A stretch of DNA of 64,000 bases from Candidatus Marinarcus aquaticus (lineage in GTDB: Bacteria > Campylobacterota > Campylobacteria > Campylobacterales > Arcobacteraceae), in NCBI RefSeq assembly GCF_004116335.1, contig NZ_PDKN01000001.1, positions 62,001-126,000 of the forward strand. The letters are read 5' to 3'. The first letter of the stretch is position 1. The number at the start of each line of letters is the position of its first letter. The notes beneath the pieces were generated by a model that searched no databases, had not been told where the DNA came from, and saw nothing but the letters and a program-made list of their open reading frames with translations. Made by a program: the position numbers and the translations under genes. Of the stretch, positions 52,894 to 62,819 are shown piece after piece.

Positions 52894-54069
52894 CTCATTT
52901 GGCTCAATAGAGCAATTGTTCTTGTCATCACATTTAATCATGGCATCCAAATAAAATACTCTGTGAATATCTTTGTACTTCAAATCTTCAGCCAACATTC
53001 CCCATGCTTCCATGGCTCGTGTTCCTGTACCACAATAAAATACAATCTCTCCCTCTTTAGGCAGTGCTGCAAGAAGTTCTTCAGGTGTCATCTTTTCTGC
53101 ATTGATATTAATGGCACCTTTGATGTGGCCATTATTAAACTCATCAACGCCTTTAACATCTACTAAAGTAACGGTTTTTGGAAATGATTTATAGTTTTCA
53201 ACAAACCATTTTCCATCAACTGTTCCTGTATCTTCCCCTTTTTTTAAGAACGTCTCAACGGCTTTAACTGCAACCTCTTTTTTCTTGATCATGCCTGTTG
53301 CAGTAGTAGGAAGTTGCGCTTTTTTCCATGATGGAAAACCAGAAGCTAAAACTTTAACATTTTTATATCCCATCATAATAAGATAGTTGGCAATATTGTG
53401 AGATTTGGCACACTCATATCCACCACAAAACGTAACAATAGTAGTCGTCATACTTGCAGGCATGTACCCTGTGAACTCTTTGAACTTAGTGTCAGGTACA
53501 CTCAATGCTCCAATAATAGTTGACTGTACAAATTTGCTGTAAGGACGTGCGTCGATAAACAGAGCAGACTGTTTTTCATGCAGTGCTGCAGCTACACTTA
53601 TTTCAATTTCTGAATAGCTTTTTTTACTCCATTGAGGCATTCCCGCAGGATAGATTTTGATATTTGTATACCCTTTATCCATCAACATTTTTGCTAACTT
53701 TGGACTCTTGACACACTCATAACCACCACAATAGATAATCAACTCTTTAGAAGTATCAATACCTTTCATAGCTGCTTCATACATGGTATCAAACTTGGTA
53801 TCGGGAAGGGAGATGGCACTTGGGATGTGTCCCATTTCATATTTCTTTTCAGGTCGAGCATCAATAATGATTGCTTTAGCTGAAGCACGTGTTCCTTTGG
53901 AAACGGCTTTTTGAACATAATCAAAATCAACAACCGTTAAATCATACTTTTTAACCAACTCTTTCACTTTTTGTGAAGCATGGGTATTAAAACTTTTAAC
54001 GGCATTTGCATTGGCTGTAAAAGCACACACTGACACAATCGTCAGTAATATAAATATCAGTTTTTTCAT
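52879..54069 (-). CDS. Secreted triple-rhodanese sulfurtransferase
   Basis: 396 aa. A Sec signal of ~22 residues (MKKLIFILLTIVSVCAFTANA) precedes three rhodanese-like domains at about 40-150, 160-265 and 285-385. Active loops are IIYCGGYEC, VTFCGGYEC and VFYCGTGTR, so each domain has its cysteine. Such enzymes transfer sulfane sulfur between thiols in the periplasm. The C-terminus DDKNNCSIEPNEP is hydrophilic. It lies downstream of the RND permease and may be cotranscribed (54-bp gap). Confidence 0.85.
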   Translation of the reverse strand: MKKLIFILLTIVSVCAFTANANAVKSFNTHASQKVKELVKKYDLTVVDFDYVQKAVSKGTRASAKAIIIDARPEKKYEMGHIPSAISLPDTKFDTMYEAAMKGIDTSKELIIYCGGYECVKSPKLAKMLMDKGYTNIKIYPAGMPQWSKKSYSEIEISVAAALHEKQSALFIDARPYSKFVQSTIIGALSVPDTKFKEFTGYMPASMTTTIVTFCGGYECAKSHNIANYLIMMGYKNVKVLASGFPSWKKAQLPTTATGMIKKKEVAVKAVETFLKKGEDTGTVDGKWFVENYKSFPKTVTLVDVKGVDEFNNGHIKGAININAEKMTPEELLAALPKEGEIVFYCGTGTRAMEAWGMLAEDLKYKDIHRVFYLDAMIKCDDKNNCSIEPNEPLGI

Positions 54070-54123
54070 CTTGCTCTCCTTATACTATGTATCGTATTTA
54101 TTATAAGATAAAAAGATTAAAAA

Positions 54124-57100
54124 TTAATACTTATTCTTATTTCTTAAATTATGTGTGAGCGTATATAACACAGGCAGATAGATTAAGTTTAATACTGTCC
54201 CCCATGCCAAACCAAATCCAAGGGCAATGGCAATGGGTTGGAAAATGGCTGCTTGTCCTGTTGGAAAAAAGATTAAAGAACTCATACCAATAAGTGTGGT
54301 TACTGTGGTGATGATAATGGGTCTGAAACGTTTAGTTGCACGTGCAAAAATTTGTTCCATGTTGTCTGCTTTTTTCAAATAGGTCATCATAATAATACCA
54401 TCATTAATCACAACGCCTGCAAGACCCAAAGCTCCAATCATGGATGGCATTGAAAGGTTAAGTCCCATGATTTGATGGCCTAAAAGCACCCCTAAAATAG
54501 AGAAAGGAATCACACTCATGACAATAAACGTATCTGTAAATGAGTTAAATAAATAGAGCATGGCAATCATGATAAGAACAATGGCCAATGCTGAAGCATA
54601 CAACATGTCATGTCGCAATTCCGCTTTTTTTTCTGCTTCTCCTTTAAAGGTGAGTTTAATGCCATTTTGACGAATTTTTTCAAAGAGTGGTTCGAGTTTT
54701 TGAATTACTTCTGTAGAGGTGATAATATCAGGGTTCACATTGGCAAAGACATAGAAGTTTTTAATCCCTTCATCTTTTAGGAGTTGTTCAAATGCACGAA
54801 TGGTTTTAAACTCTACTACTTCTTCAAGAGTGACAAAAGTACCATCACTTAAAGGGATTGAAGTGGTTTTAAAACTTTCAAAATTGTCTTTGCTTTGTGA
54901 TTGGATTTTAATGTCAAGCATCTCTTTATCATCAAAGGAGACCCCTTTTTTCTTCAAAAGATACAAGTTTGAAAGATATGAACCTATAAAAGATTCACTT
55001 AATCCCAACTGTTCCCCATAGGAGTTGACTTTGATTTTAATCTCATCAATACCAAACTTCAGTGAGTTTGAAGCGGATTTGACCCCATTTATTTCTTCTA
55101 TTGCGTGTTGTAACTCTTCCACTGCTTTGATGGCTTTTTGATTATCAGATGTTACAACTCCGATTTTAATATCGGCTTTAATAGGTCCCACTCGTCGTTC
55201 AAGAACAGCTAATTCATCTAAATTGAACTTTTCTTTATACTCATTGTCTTGCAAAAATTTTTTAAGTTTATTTGCCACTTCATCAGATGTGATGGTTCGT
55301 ATTCGTCCTTCATCATCATAATAAAAACTCAAATAAGGGGTGACATATTTATCTAAAAAGTTAATGGCTTTTAGTTTTTGTAACTCCACTGTCATGTACA
55401 TTGCGTACGGGAAGTTTTCAGTATTATCGCCCACATCTCGTCGGTATCCTGCCACAGAGTCAATGCTTCGTATAAAAAACTCCTCTTTATGTTGTATCAT
55501 ATCTTTTTCAATGGATTGAACAATCGCAAAAGATTGCTCTAAAGTAGTATTGGCATTGGCTTTGAGAGTGATACGTACATTGGTTGCATCAAATTTAGGG
55601 AACATTTGAAAACGTGAGTTTGCTACAAAAAGAACCGTTAAAATAGGTACAAGCACAATAAAAAGTGAAATAAAAGTCTTTTTGTAGTGCATAAAAAAGT
55701 GAATGATTTTATTGTATATTTCGTTGGCTTTTTCCCAGGAAGTAACTTTGTCTCCATTTTTAAGCATGTGTGCAGCATGTATGGGAAGAAAAATAAAGGA
55801 TTCAATTAAAGAAGCCACCACCAATGCACTCAACGCAATGGGAATAAGCTTCATGATTTCTCCCATGGTTCCACTGATCATTAAAATTGGTAAAAATGAG
55901 AACAGCGTTGTCAAGGAAGCAATGGTAACGGGTTTGACCATCTCTCTTGCACCCATATAGGCTGCCTCTTTAGGAGAGTGTCCCTCTTCAATGTGTTGTT
56001 GGATATTTTCACTGACAACAATCGCATCATCCACAACAATACCAATGGCAATAAGCACACCCACTAAAGAGATCATGTTGATGGTGTATCCAGAAAGATA
56101 CATATACACTGCAGCAATGACAAATGAAGTGGGAATACCAATAGCAATAATCGCAGACATTCGAATGTTGATTAAAAGTGCCACTAAAATAGTAATCATG
56201 ATGATTCCTAAAAGAATATTAGATGCCACAATGTTTAATCGGTCTGTGATACGTTCACTGTCATCATCAGCTATAGTAATATCAATATTGGGGTATTTTT
56301 GTTTGAGTTCGGGAAGCAGTTGTTTAATTGATTGAGCGATTTTAATAGCGTCACCCGTTTCAGACTGCTCCACAGCAAGAGAAAGTGCATTTTCACCATT
56401 AAATGAGTACAGGGTTGAGGAGTCTTCATACCGTTTTGAAATGGTTGCAATATCTCTTACATAAACGGTAGCATCCCCAATTCTTATGAGTGTGTTCCCA
56501 AAATCTTTGGCGTTTTTAGCACCATTATAGGTTGAAAGATAGTAGTGTTTTGTTGGGTCTTCAATCTTACCAATAGGAAAAATATAAGAAAGCGTTGAAA
56601 TGGCATCAAAAACAGAGCTTTTACTCAATCCTAAAGCATCGATTTTTTTCTCATCTAAAAGTACTTCAAAATATTTGTCTGAATCCCCATAAATAGTAAT
56701 ATCATTGATACCATTAATACCCATGATTTGACTTTTGAGTGCATCTGCAATGGGTTTTAACTCATCGGTGGTGTATTTTCTTGAAGTTAAAGAGAGATCA
56801 ATCAAAGCTCGGCCTCGATCAAGTACATTAACGCTTGGTTCATCCATGTCTGAAGGCAAATCAGATTTGACCAACGTGATGATGTCTTTTATTTTATCCG
56901 CTTCTTCATATTTGAGTTCATTGGGTTTGAGTTCCAATACAATTGTAAATCTTCCCGGACTAATAACGGTGGTCATTGTATCAATACTGTCAAGGTTTTT
57001 TAGGTCATCTTCTATTTCAGTGACTGCCATTTTATCTAAAATATCAACCGATGAACCATTATATGAACCTTTAATGGAGATCATATCAAGTTCAAAGCTG

Positions 57101-57219
57101 GGAAAAATCTCTTTAGGGGTATTGGAGTATGACCATATTCCAATGGAGAAAATTAATACAAACAAAGTGTAGTTTACTCTGGTATTGTTTATAAAAAAAT
57201 TGAGAACTTTATCAAACAT
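54124..57219 (-). CDS. RND-family efflux permease
   Basis: 1031 aa with 12 expected membrane helices and two large periplasmic loops, the AcrB/HAE1 layout. The proton-relay pair is seen in GIVVDDAIVVSENIQ (TM4), and NDGIIMMTYLKKAD near the end corresponds to TM10. The family usually works with a periplasmic adaptor and outer-membrane channel, but neither gene is adjacent. The upstream gap holds a 19-bp palindrome. Substrate unknown. Confidence 0.9.
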   Translation of the reverse strand: MFDKVLNFFINNTRVNYTLFVLIFSIGIWSYSNTPKEIFPSFELDMISIKGSYNGSSVDILDKMAVTEIEDDLKNLDSIDTMTTVISPGRFTIVLELKPNELKYEEADKIKDIITLVKSDLPSDMDEPSVNVLDRGRALIDLSLTSRKYTTDELKPIADALKSQIMGINGINDITIYGDSDKYFEVLLDEKKIDALGLSKSSVFDAISTLSYIFPIGKIEDPTKHYYLSTYNGAKNAKDFGNTLIRIGDATVYVRDIATISKRYEDSSTLYSFNGENALSLAVEQSETGDAIKIAQSIKQLLPELKQKYPNIDITIADDDSERITDRLNIVASNILLGIIMITILVALLINIRMSAIIAIGIPTSFVIAAVYMYLSGYTINMISLVGVLIAIGIVVDDAIVVSENIQQHIEEGHSPKEAAYMGAREMVKPVTIASLTTLFSFLPILMISGTMGEIMKLIPIALSALVVASLIESFIFLPIHAAHMLKNGDKVTSWEKANEIYNKIIHFFMHYKKTFISLFIVLVPILTVLFVANSRFQMFPKFDATNVRITLKANANTTLEQSFAIVQSIEKDMIQHKEEFFIRSIDSVAGYRRDVGDNTENFPYAMYMTVELQKLKAINFLDKYVTPYLSFYYDDEGRIRTITSDEVANKLKKFLQDNEYKEKFNLDELAVLERRVGPIKADIKIGVVTSDNQKAIKAVEELQHAIEEINGVKSASNSLKFGIDEIKIKVNSYGEQLGLSESFIGSYLSNLYLLKKKGVSFDDKEMLDIKIQSQSKDNFESFKTTSIPLSDGTFVTLEEVVEFKTIRAFEQLLKDEGIKNFYVFANVNPDIITSTEVIQKLEPLFEKIRQNGIKLTFKGEAEKKAELRHDMLYASALAIVLIMIAMLYLFNSFTDTFIVMSVIPFSILGVLLGHQIMGLNLSMPSMIGALGLAGVVINDGIIMMTYLKKADNMEQIFARATKRFRPIIITTVTTLIGMSSLIFFPTGQAAIFQPIAIALGFGLAWGTVLNLIYLPVLYTLTHNLRNKNKY

Positions 57220-57260
57220 TCCTAGCCTTTTAAAAATAACATAGGATTATAATATAGCTT

Positions 57261-57279
57261 TATTAACATTATGTTAATA
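57261..57279. promoter_or_regulatory. 19-bp palindrome upstream of the RND permease
   Basis: TATTAACAT-T-ATGTTAATA, perfect 9-bp arms. It ends 42 bp before the permease start and lies just upstream of a TATAAT-like box (minus strand, near 57247-57256), hence over the -35 region. Position and form fit a TetR- or MarR-type repressor site. Confidence 0.5.
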
Positions 57280-57338
57280 ATGAGCCTTATAATGGGAGAA
57301 ATTATACAATATTTATTGTATGGTCATCCCAAAATAAG

Positions 57339-58181
57339 TTAAATGATTTTTGTAATAAGTGTATCAGTGGGTGCAAACTCCAATAAATCAAAAGGGAAGA
57401 AACTGAAATGACCCGTAATATGCAGTGAAATGAGGTCACTGTTGGTTTCTAAGGCATATTTTGAAAGCGACTCCACTTCAAGTGCATCTTGTTTGATAAG
57501 AAGGTCAATTCTGTTTTTATCTACATCAAGGGATTCATAAAAGTTATACGTGTTATTAATCGCACACGTATTGACTTCTTTTTGATACTCTAAGATCTCT
57601 TTTTGATCCACCCCATAAAAGTGCAGACGCCGTTCATAAGGCAAAGAGTAACTGTGCAGTAACTCTAAGTTTGCATTGGGCATGAGTTTGTGTACTGCAT
57701 GAATGTTTTTTTGTGAAGCCTCACTTAAATCTGTTGGAATCAATATATTTTCAAATTTGAGTTTCTTACCGTGTGTTTTGATAATCAAACAAGGCACTTC
57801 CACACTGTTAACAATCGATTTGATGTTTGAACCAAGCAGTTGTTTTAAAGCATCTCCTCTCTCCCCTGAACTTCCTAAAATCACTAAAGAAGCACCAAGT
57901 GAATCAACATAACTCTTAATCCCGTCATCTAAAGAGAGGTACTCTTTGGGTATGTGAAATTGCTCTTTTGTAATGTGTGGGAAAACCATTTGAAGTTCAC
58001 TAAAAGAGTGCGCATAAATTGTATCATACCCTTTGAGTGTTTTAGCAAAAAAACGCTCCTCTAAAATATGTACAATGTGCACAACATATTTATGAGTTTG
58101 AGCAAACTCCAAAGCTTGATGAATCACATCAAAACTGTTTGTTGAAAAATCTGTCCCTACAATAATAGTCTCTTTCATCAT
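57339..58181 (-). CDS. Tandem universal stress protein (UspA x2)
   Basis: 280 aa made of two UspA folds (~4-140 and ~145-280). The first shows IIVGTDFSTNS and VILGSSGERGDALKQLLGSN; the second NILIPTDLSEAS. The G-2x-G-9x-G/S ATP-binding motif is partly kept in the first domain only. It is cotranscribed with the upstream Kef-type transporter gene (6-bp gap), suggesting a cytoplasmic regulator of that channel. Confidence 0.85.
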   Translation of the reverse strand: MMKETIIVGTDFSTNSFDVIHQALEFAQTHKYVVHIVHILEERFFAKTLKGYDTIYAHSFSELQMVFPHITKEQFHIPKEYLSLDDGIKSYVDSLGASLVILGSSGERGDALKQLLGSNIKSIVNSVEVPCLIIKTHGKKLKFENILIPTDLSEASQKNIHAVHKLMPNANLELLHSYSLPYERRLHFYGVDQKEILEYQKEVNTCAINNTYNFYESLDVDKNRIDLLIKQDALEVESLSKYALETNSDLISLHITGHFSFFPFDLLEFAPTDTLITKII

Positions 58182-58187
58182 GGACCT

Positions 58188-59795
58188 TTACTCTTGCGTT
58201 GGTGTTTGAGCAATGAGTTTACACACGCTGCTGCTTGCTAATTCATTTTCAATAACAATATGATCAATGCCCAATTCATTTAAGATGCTCTTTTCATTGC
58301 TGTTGTGGATTTTTACAATGATTTTTTTCAATGAGACATATTTATGCAAAATGGTGCAGACGTTATAGAGCTTTTTGGGATTGTCAATGGCGACAATGAC
58401 ATATGCTGCATTTTGAATTTGCACGTTTTTTAAAATCTCTTTGTTGGTGGCATTGCCAAAAATAACAGATTCATTCTCTTTTTTAGCTCTTTGGTAGGTC
58501 TCTAAGTTGTTTTCAATGGCAACATATAAACAATCATTCTCTTTGAGATTATGTGCGATGTTTCGACCAAACTCACCAAAACCTAAAATAACCACATGAT
58601 TTTTAAGCACCGATGACTCAATATTGTGTTCATTTTCATCGGGATGAGGCACAAATTTATCCGTGATATTGGAAAGGTTTTTAAGAATGATGGGAGTGAG
58701 AATCATACTTAAAACAATTGTTATAATCATGATTTGTCCATAGGGTGGACCGATTAAATCATACGAACGTGCCAACTCTAATAAAGCCAGAGAGAATTCA
58801 CCCACTTGCACCAAACTCAATGCGGTTTTAATACTCACACGTTTACTCTCATTGAGGTGAATGATAAAATAAATAATGACAAATTTTAAAATCACCACAC
58901 CCACTAAAAGGGCTAAAACAATGTGGATATACGAAGCAATGATATCAAACTTAATTTGCATTCCTACGGTGATAAAAAATATACCCAAGAGTAAATCTCT
59001 AAATGGAATCAAGTCAGCTTCTGCTTGATGTTTATATTTTGTTTCAGCAATCAACATCCCTGCAATAAATGCTCCAAGAGAGTAAGAGAAGCCTAATGCG
59101 TGTGCTAAGTATGAAGCCCCCATTGCTAGAAACAAAATAGTTCCTACAAAGAGCTCATCGGAGTTTGTTTTAACAATTTGATTAAAAAAGGGTTCCAAAA
59201 AGTATCGACCAATCAACCATAAAAAGAGCAATAAAAAGGTTGCACTTAAAAACATTCGAATCAAAAGTGAATCAATTTGTGCATCAGAGTTACTCATAAA
59301 ACCAATGATCAATAAAATAGGAATCACAGCAATATCTTGCATGATGAGTATCCCCAAACTTCGTTGACCGTACCGTTTATTAATTTCACCTGTTTCATTA
59401 AATGTTTTTAAAACAATGGCTGTTGAAGACAGAGCAATGGCTAAAGCAATAATAAATGAAACTTGTTGTTCAATACCAAAAATATAGTGACTCATGGCAT
59501 AAACGATTGACGCCGTGATCACAATTTGAAGTGTACCTGTAAGGAACACTTCATTTTTCATCTTTTTAAGATGTTCAATGGAGAACTCTAAACCAATGGT
59601 GAACATAAGAAATACGACTCCAAACTCAGCAATCTCTTTGAGTTCGTGATTATTGACTGCATCATGCAGGTCAAAAACATAAGCAATGATCGTTCCTGTT
59701 AAAATATATCCAATAATAGTAGGAAGGTGAGCTTTTTTTAAAATAATGTTTAAGACCAATGCAGTGAAAATTGTAAATACAATAATTGAAAGCAT
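58188..59795 (-). CDS. Kef-type cation:proton antiporter (CPA2) with TrkA-N domain
   Basis: 535 aa. About 12 membrane helices (residues 1-380) of the sodium/hydrogen exchanger fold with SSTAIVLKTF and GAFIAGMLIAET, then a TrkA-N nucleotide-binding domain (VVILGFGEFGRNIAHNL, ~residue 412 on). KefB/C-type proteins release K+ under electrophile stress; here ion and trigger are unproven. The UspA gene follows directly. Confidence 0.88.
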   Translation of the reverse strand: MLSIIVFTIFTALVLNIILKKAHLPTIIGYILTGTIIAYVFDLHDAVNNHELKEIAEFGVVFLMFTIGLEFSIEHLKKMKNEVFLTGTLQIVITASIVYAMSHYIFGIEQQVSFIIALAIALSSTAIVLKTFNETGEINKRYGQRSLGILIMQDIAVIPILLIIGFMSNSDAQIDSLLIRMFLSATFLLLFLWLIGRYFLEPFFNQIVKTNSDELFVGTILFLAMGASYLAHALGFSYSLGAFIAGMLIAETKYKHQAEADLIPFRDLLLGIFFITVGMQIKFDIIASYIHIVLALLVGVVILKFVIIYFIIHLNESKRVSIKTALSLVQVGEFSLALLELARSYDLIGPPYGQIMIITIVLSMILTPIILKNLSNITDKFVPHPDENEHNIESSVLKNHVVILGFGEFGRNIAHNLKENDCLYVAIENNLETYQRAKKENESVIFGNATNKEILKNVQIQNAAYVIVAIDNPKKLYNVCTILHKYVSLKKIIVKIHNSNEKSILNELGIDHIVIENELASSSVCKLIAQTPTQE

Positions 59796-59883
59796 TTGGA
59801 AAATCCTGTATAAATAAAATGTTGCGAATTATAACATAAACATTATTATTTTAATGGAAAGGGGGAAAGGGCACGAAGCAAGC

Positions 59884-62097
59884 TTATCGGCTTGCTCCAT
59901 AGATGTTCAGTTGGCTTACTTTTTCAAAGTCTTCATCCTCTTTGACATTCTCTGCAAAGACTTTGATATTGATCAGTGTTGAGAGCTCTTGCATCGCTTC
60001 AACAAAACCTTGTTTACTGCTGTCGTTGGCAATACCATTGGTATAATCTCTTGCCAATCGAATGTAATCGAGGTTATACTCTTTGATGTTATCAAGTGGA
60101 ATAAACTTGGTCTCAAATCGTTTGATGATAATTTTCGCTCCACTGTCATGTATCGCTTTTGAGAATGTTTTGAATTTATTCTCATCTTTTGCAACCCCAT
60201 AAGCGGTAATTGAAAATACCAATTGAGAAGCAACATTCGCATTTGCATGAATGGTTGAAAGTAACCAACTGATAAAGACACTGTTCTCAATGGAATCAAG
60301 CGATAAGTTGATTGAAATTTCATGTGCAATTTGGTTTTTGTTGATATAATCAATCACTTTTTTAACGACTGCTTTATCAAAGTCGATGACTTTTTCATAC
60401 TTTTCAGCAATGGAGATAAACGTACCAATAGGGATAGAATCGCCATTTTTATCTTTGGCTTGTGTGAAGGCTTCTTGCATTACAAGCGTACCTTTTTTCT
60501 CTCCATTTAAGATATGCGCATCTCCAATATATCCCACTTCAAATTTACCATGGTCAATGATGTCATAAATGAGTTCTCGCCACTCTTCCATGTCTCGGGT
60601 TAAATCACTCTCATCTCGGATATAGGCTTCGTTGGGACCAATTTGTTTGGCCAATTGATACGCCTCATTCGCTGCATCCAAAATACCATATGTGGTACCA
60701 ATAGGGTTAAATGGCGTTGCTCCAACATGTGCTACGCCATCTTTACCCAATTCAACTCCGAGTTTTTCAAACTCCTTTTTAAAGTGTTCAACGAGTTGTG
60801 TGGCTCGTTCATGTGAAAACTCTTTGGCAATTACAGCAAACTCTGAACCATAAAAACGATATGCAGAGACATTTTTACAAAAATCAGATTTGCACGTATC
60901 TAAAATATTGGCAAAACTTTTAATAAAATGATTCACCTCTTTAGAGGAGTGTTTATTGGCATACGAAGCCAAGTCATCAATTTTTATGGTTAAGATGTAT
61001 CCATATGATTTTGCCATAAACATCTTTTTCATATCGGTTTCAAACGTCTGTTTGAGTTGCAATCCTGTGAGGTTATCCACAGATAATTGTTTGGTGATAT
61101 TAGCAAGATTGTTGTTCAGCTTAGAGATAATGGATTCAATTTTTGTGGACATATCATTCATGGCAATGGCAACATTTTTAATCTCTGTGGTCCACGGCAA
61201 GTTTTTAATCACCCCAAAATTCCCTTTGGCAATATTTTGTGCCAGTTTTTCAATGTTTTTAAGCGGTTGCAGAATAAATCGTAAAAACAGCACCAACAGA
61301 GCAATAGAGACTAAAAAAGCTACGATGGCATAATAAATGGCGCCTTTGGCTTGTTCATAAAGTTTGGCATACGCTTCACCTGCATTGGCACTGACATAAA
61401 TAACAGCAGCTTTGTTCCATCCATCACTGATCTCACTGCTTGTCTCTTTTAATTCAATGGGGATAAGGTTAATAAACCATTGAGGCACATACTCAAACTT
61501 TTCTTCACGTGTCTGTTTGACTAAAACCTTATCAAATTCAAACTCGACATTTTCTGTGAGGCTTGTTGTATCGTTTGTGAGCGTCACTTCAATGGGAAAA
61601 TGACCTCCATTAAGATACGCTTGTGACGGTACAAAAATATAACTTTTTACACTGTTTGTTGTATTGGTGTTGTCGAGTTCTTCATTTTCTAAAGCCGCCA
61701 ATTCATTTAATAATTCCGCATCATCATTCTGTTGTTTAATTTGTCCATATTTTGGATCAATCGTTATGGCTTGAACATACCAAGTACCATCATTTTTACC
61801 CACTTTATTAAGCAGTTGGGTGGTGGTAAAGGAAAAGTTAATGTCTTCGAGTCGAATCTCTTTATAAAAGCCACGATTGGCAATCGCTTTGATGATGGTT
61901 TCAATTTCTGGGTCTTGTTTATCTTGCATAAATGTTTTCAACGTCATCCCAAGCGATGTTGCCGTATCTTGAGCTTTTGTGATGGATTCACTCTGTAAAT
62001 AGGCTTTGGTGTTGGTAACACTGATGATAAAATTTCCCGTAAATATCATAAAGAATATCAACGAGATGATGATATAGAGTTGTTTCGACAAAGACAT
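59884..62097 (-). CDS. LapD-like c-di-GMP receptor (degenerate GGDEF-EAL)
   Basis: 737 aa from ATG 62097 (MSLSKQLYIIISL), preceded by AAGGAA; an upstream start adds 14 residues that overlap lapG. The N-terminal helix and periplasmic LapD/MoxY-type domain (~25-255) are followed by a second helix, HAMP, GGDEF (~335-500) and EAL (~505-735). The GGDEF site reads FYGSEF and the EAL motif QEAF, so both enzymes are inactive, as in LapD, which binds c-di-GMP and sequesters LapG. lapG lies 14 bp upstream. Confidence 0.85.
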   Translation of the reverse strand: MSLSKQLYIIISLIFFMIFTGNFIISVTNTKAYLQSESITKAQDTATSLGMTLKTFMQDKQDPEIETIIKAIANRGFYKEIRLEDINFSFTTTQLLNKVGKNDGTWYVQAITIDPKYGQIKQQNDDAELLNELAALENEELDNTNTTNSVKSYIFVPSQAYLNGGHFPIEVTLTNDTTSLTENVEFEFDKVLVKQTREEKFEYVPQWFINLIPIELKETSSEISDGWNKAAVIYVSANAGEAYAKLYEQAKGAIYYAIVAFLVSIALLVLFLRFILQPLKNIEKLAQNIAKGNFGVIKNLPWTTEIKNVAIAMNDMSTKIESIISKLNNNLANITKQLSVDNLTGLQLKQTFETDMKKMFMAKSYGYILTIKIDDLASYANKHSSKEVNHFIKSFANILDTCKSDFCKNVSAYRFYGSEFAVIAKEFSHERATQLVEHFKKEFEKLGVELGKDGVAHVGATPFNPIGTTYGILDAANEAYQLAKQIGPNEAYIRDESDLTRDMEEWRELIYDIIDHGKFEVGYIGDAHILNGEKKGTLVMQEAFTQAKDKNGDSIPIGTFISIAEKYEKVIDFDKAVVKKVIDYINKNQIAHEISINLSLDSIENSVFISWLLSTIHANANVASQLVFSITAYGVAKDENKFKTFSKAIHDSGAKIIIKRFETKFIPLDNIKEYNLDYIRLARDYTNGIANDSSKQGFVEAMQELSTLINIKVFAENVKEDEDFEKVSQLNIYGASR

Positions 62098-62111
62098 TGT
62101 TTTTCCTTTTA

Positions 62112-62759
62112 TTAAATTCGAGACATTAAGTCTTTCCAAGATTTTAAATTATTACTGCCGACGCGTTCGTCGCCTTTTCCTTTTGTTTGTGCTTTCCATA
62201 ATCCTTCGGCATTAAAACTGTAAACAGGTTTCAAATCGGGACGTTTACTGGCGACTTGCAGACGTTTGTCAACATTGTCTAAAACAATTGGAATCGAGTT
62301 GGGTTTGTGATAATAGGTCAATACCATATGTGCTTGTTCATATTGTGTTCGAGCTTGAGATAACTTAACATAGGTAATACGTAACTTCTCATCCGGTACA
62401 CCCAATTTGCGCAGTGTAAAATATTTTGCAATGGCGTAATCTTCACAGTCACCAGCACCTGTACCCATAAACTCAAAAGGAGTCGCCCAATAATCGTTTT
62501 GACCCCAATGTTTACTGTCCAGACTGTAGCGAATTTTATTGAAGAAGTCATTGACATCTTTGAGTTGATGCAAGATGTTTTTTGTTTTGGCTTCTTCAAT
62601 CATATTGTCCCACAATAAAAGGCGTTGCACTGCTTGTGCATCGTATTTACTCTTATATTTTTCAAATGTTGATTGAGAGATATTTTTGGGGACAGTTGCA
62701 ATGGTTATTGTTAAAAAAGCAACAGTGAGAAGAAGAAAAGTTCTTACAAGTTTTTGCAT
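62112..62759 (-). CDS. LapG-like periplasmic cysteine protease
   Basis: 215 aa. Signal peptide of ~22 residues (MQKLVRTFLLLTVAFLTITIATV). Transglutaminase-like cysteine protease (BTLCP) triad C105 (GAGDCEDYA), H144 (AHMVLTYY) and D161 (IPIVLDNVD). In Pseudomonas LapG cleaves the N-terminus of a large surface adhesin unless LapD holds it under high c-di-GMP. Partner LapD follows 14 bp downstream. No adhesin gene is in the window. Confidence 0.88.
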   Translation of the reverse strand: MQKLVRTFLLLTVAFLTITIATVPKNISQSTFEKYKSKYDAQAVQRLLLWDNMIEEAKTKNILHQLKDVNDFFNKIRYSLDSKHWGQNDYWATPFEFMGTGAGDCEDYAIAKYFTLRKLGVPDEKLRITYVKLSQARTQYEQAHMVLTYYHKPNSIPIVLDNVDKRLQVASKRPDLKPVYSFNAEGLWKAQTKGKGDERVGSNNLKSWKDLMSRI

Positions 62760-62819
62760 ACAATAACCTAGTGTAGAGTGTGATTACGCATAAGCATAAT
62801 CACCTATTCTAACACAAAG

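Noticed and set aside
54800-57172. Several plus-strand open frames within the RND permease gene
   Set aside because: They are serine/leucine-rich reverse shadows of a continuous 1031-codon gene.
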